Of a stretch of 15,699 nt of DNA, positions 14,263 to 15,699 are shown one piece after another (positions within the stretch are counted from its first letter, which is position 1; every line of letters begins with the position of its first letter). A program made the translations under genes and the position numbers. The notes under the pieces were generated by a model, which searched no databases, was not told where the DNA came from, and saw only the letters and a list, made by a program, of their open reading frames with translations. Source of the stretch: SHZI01 sp964417725 (lineage in GTDB: Bacteria; Pseudomonadota; Gammaproteobacteria; Steroidobacterales; GCA-2729495); NCBI GenBank assembly GCA_964417725.1, contig CAYQIV010000036.1, forward strand, positions 1-15,699, read 5' to 3'.

Positions 14263-15699
14263 ATGTCGCGAACTGAATGGTTCGGAAGAATCCGTCCGGC
14301 CATGGCTACCGCCGTGGGGGGCGCCATGCTGGCGCTGCTGCCGCTGGGCAGTGCGCTGGCCACCGATGCGTTGGCGGAACACCGCGCCGAAATGCTGGCC
14401 GCTGCCAGCGGCAAGGCCAATCCCGCCAAGGCCACTGCCAAGGGGCGCGAACTCTATCTCGCCAACTGCGCGGCCTGTCACCAGCCGGAGGGCCAGGGCC
14501 TCAAGGGGGCCTTCCCGCCGCTCGCGCAGTCCGACTACCTGGCCAAGGACCCGACGGCGATCCTCGACATCATCCTCAACGGCATCCAGGGCAAGATCGT
14601 CGTCAACGGCGTCGAATACAACAACATCATGCCGGCGATGAGCTATCTCAGCGACGAGGAAGTCGTCGAGATCATCAACTACGTCATGAACAGCTGGGGC
14701 AACCCCGGCGGCGACGTCAAGCTGAAGAACGTCGCGGCGTTCCGCAAGGCTGCCGGCCGGGAAGCGAAGCAGGCCGGTGGCGAGCGCCATCCGGGCACGG
14801 GTGAGGCTGAACAGGCGTACCAGTCACAGCCCTCGCAGGTCACCGAAGCCCGGATCCGCGTCACCCCGGGCGCCCCGTCGTTGACCGAGGACGAGTTCGC
14901 GCGCTCCTCGCAGATCTTCTTCGAGCGCTGCGCCGGCTGCCATGGCGTGCTGCGCAAGGGTGCGACCGGCAAGCCGCTGACCCCCGACCTCACCCAGGCC
15001 AAGGGCACCGAGTACCTCAAGGCGCTGATCAAGTTCGGCTCGCCGGCCGGCATGCCCAACTGGGGCACCTCCGGCCAGATGACCGACGAAGAAGTCGACA
15101 TGATGGCGCGCTTCCTCCAGCACGAGCCGCCGCAGCCGCCCGAGTGGGGCATGGTCGACATGAAGGGGTCGTGGAAGGTCATCGTGCCGCCCGAGCAGCG
15201 CCCGACCCGTCCGGAGAACAAGATCAACCTCGACAACATCTTCGCCGTCACCCTGCGTGACAGCGGCGAGATGGCGTTGATCGACGGCGACACCAAGGAG
15301 ATCGTCAACATCCTCAAGACCGGCTATGCGGTGCACATCTCCCGCCTGTCGCACTCCGGTCGCTATGTCTACACCATCGGCCGCGACGGCAAGGTCGACC
15401 TGATCGACCTGTGGATGAAGAAGCCCGAGGTGGTGGCCACCATCCGCATCGGCCTCGAGGCGCGCTCCGTCGAGACGTCCAAGTACAAGGGCTACGAGGA
15501 CAAGTACGCGATCGCCGGTGCCTACTGGCCCCCGCAGTACGTGATCATGGACGGCGCCACGCTCGAGCCGTTCAAGATCGTTTCGACCCGCGGCATGACC
15601 GTCGACACGCAGGAGTACCACCCGGAACCGCGCGTGGCGGCGATCGTCGCCTCGCACCAGCACCCGGAGTTCATCGTCAACGTCAAGGAGACGGGCAAG
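14263..15699 (+). CDS. nirS: Cytochrome cd1 nitrite reductase NirS with extra N-terminal cytochrome c domain, 3'-truncated
   Basis: NirS is the periplasmic enzyme that reduces nitrite to nitric oxide in denitrification. The ATG at 14263 follows AGGAG by seven bases. The signal peptide ends at about residue 33 (LPLGSALA). A first cytochrome c domain (about 55-155) has NCAACH with Cys69/Cys72/His73, IMPAM (Met123 or Met126) as likely ligand, and NYVMNSWGN; it resembles the cytochrome c fused to some NirK proteins. After a linker comes standard NirS: Tyr186, heme c motif RCAGCHGVLRKGATGKPLTP (Cys223, Cys226, His227), and the d1 propeller with TGYAVHISRLS, YWPPQYVIMDG and the STRGMTVD region. Tyr186 to Cys223 (37 residues) and Cys223 to His358 (135) equal the Pseudomonas aeruginosa spacings for Tyr10, Cys47 and His182. 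The window ends after 479 codons, before the two active-site His. RCAGCHGVLRKGATGK favours NirS over the paralogue NirN. Confidence 0.95.
   Translation, partial: MSRTEWFGRIRPAMATAVGGAMLALLPLGSALATDALAEHRAEMLAAASGKANPAKATAKGRELYLANCAACHQPEGQGLKGAFPPLAQSDYLAKDPTAILDIILNGIQGKIVVNGVEYNNIMPAMSYLSDEEVVEIINYVMNSWGNPGGDVKLKNVAAFRKAAGREAKQAGGERHPGTGEAEQAYQSQPSQVTEARIRVTPGAPSLTEDEFARSSQIFFERCAGCHGVLRKGATGKPLTPDLTQAKGTEYLKALIKFGSPAGMPNWGTSGQMTDEEVDMMARFLQHEPPQPPEWGMVDMKGSWKVIVPPEQRPTRPENKINLDNIFAVTLRDSGEMALIDGDTKEIVNILKTGYAVHISRLSHSGRYVYTIGRDGKVDLIDLWMKKPEVVATIRIGLEARSVETSKYKGYEDKYAIAGAYWPPQYVIMDGATLEPFKIVSTRGMTVDTQEYHPEPRVAAIVASHQHPEFIVNVKETGK

Noticed and set aside
14263..15699. The terminal gene as nirN (heme d1 biosynthesis paralogue) instead of nirS
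   Set aside because: The close match to NirS in the heme c region, the conserved Tyr, and the exact spacings to the d1 ligand His favour NirS.
1..15699. tRNA, rRNA, CRISPR array, insertion sequence or phage element
   Set aside because: Nothing resembling these was seen. Coding density is high, and no transposase, regular spaced array or structural RNA pattern was visible by eye.

Overview
The window is very GC-rich and codes densely on both strands. It suggests a denitrifying, facultatively anaerobic proteobacterium that makes ubiquinone. The markers are a cytochrome cd1 nitrite reductase (nirS), the oxygen-independent ubiquinone genes ubiT, ubiU and ubiV, ubiD, moeA, a TonB-dependent receptor and a PEP-CTERM-type exported protein. 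A gamma- or betaproteobacterium fits best; the sequence alone does not place it more closely.

Layout. (1) Positions 2-5328 (+) hold the distal part of an Mrp/Mnh-type antiporter operon: a 5'-truncated mrpB, then mrpC, then three consecutive MrpD/NuoL-family genes. All are joined by 1- or 4-base stop/start overlaps. The first two D subunits keep the charged residues of the proton path. The third keeps only the TM5 glutamate and has a long C-terminal tail. (2) Positions 5379-6026 (-) encode a lone secreted protein with a PEP/VPLPA-type sorting tail. Upstream lies an AT-rich intergenic region with a perfect 17-bp palindrome. (3) moeA and ubiT (-) diverge at 8017/8133 from ubiU, ubiV and ubiD (+). 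(4) Positions 11787-14084 (+) encode a TonB-dependent receptor. (5) From 14263 (+) to the window end runs a 3'-truncated nirS whose product carries an extra N-terminal cytochrome c domain.

How it fits together. UbiT, UbiU and UbiV make ubiquinone without O2. UbiD supplies the ring decarboxylation of the same pathway. MoeA inserts molybdenum into the cofactor needed by enzymes such as respiratory nitrate reductase. NirS reduces nitrite to NO. The Mrp-like complex would handle H+/Na+ at the same membrane. The window therefore reads as an anaerobic respiration neighbourhood. The roles of the PEP-CTERM protein and the TonB receptor in it are unknown.

The most notable points are the cytochrome c-NirS fusion, the triple D-subunit arrangement with a degenerate third member, the tight ubiT/ubiUV-ubiD grouping with moeA, and unassigned regulatory-looking repeats at 6183-6199, 11684-11704 and 14098-14154. 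I saw no wholly new system. No tRNA, rRNA, CRISPR array or insertion sequence was recognised.
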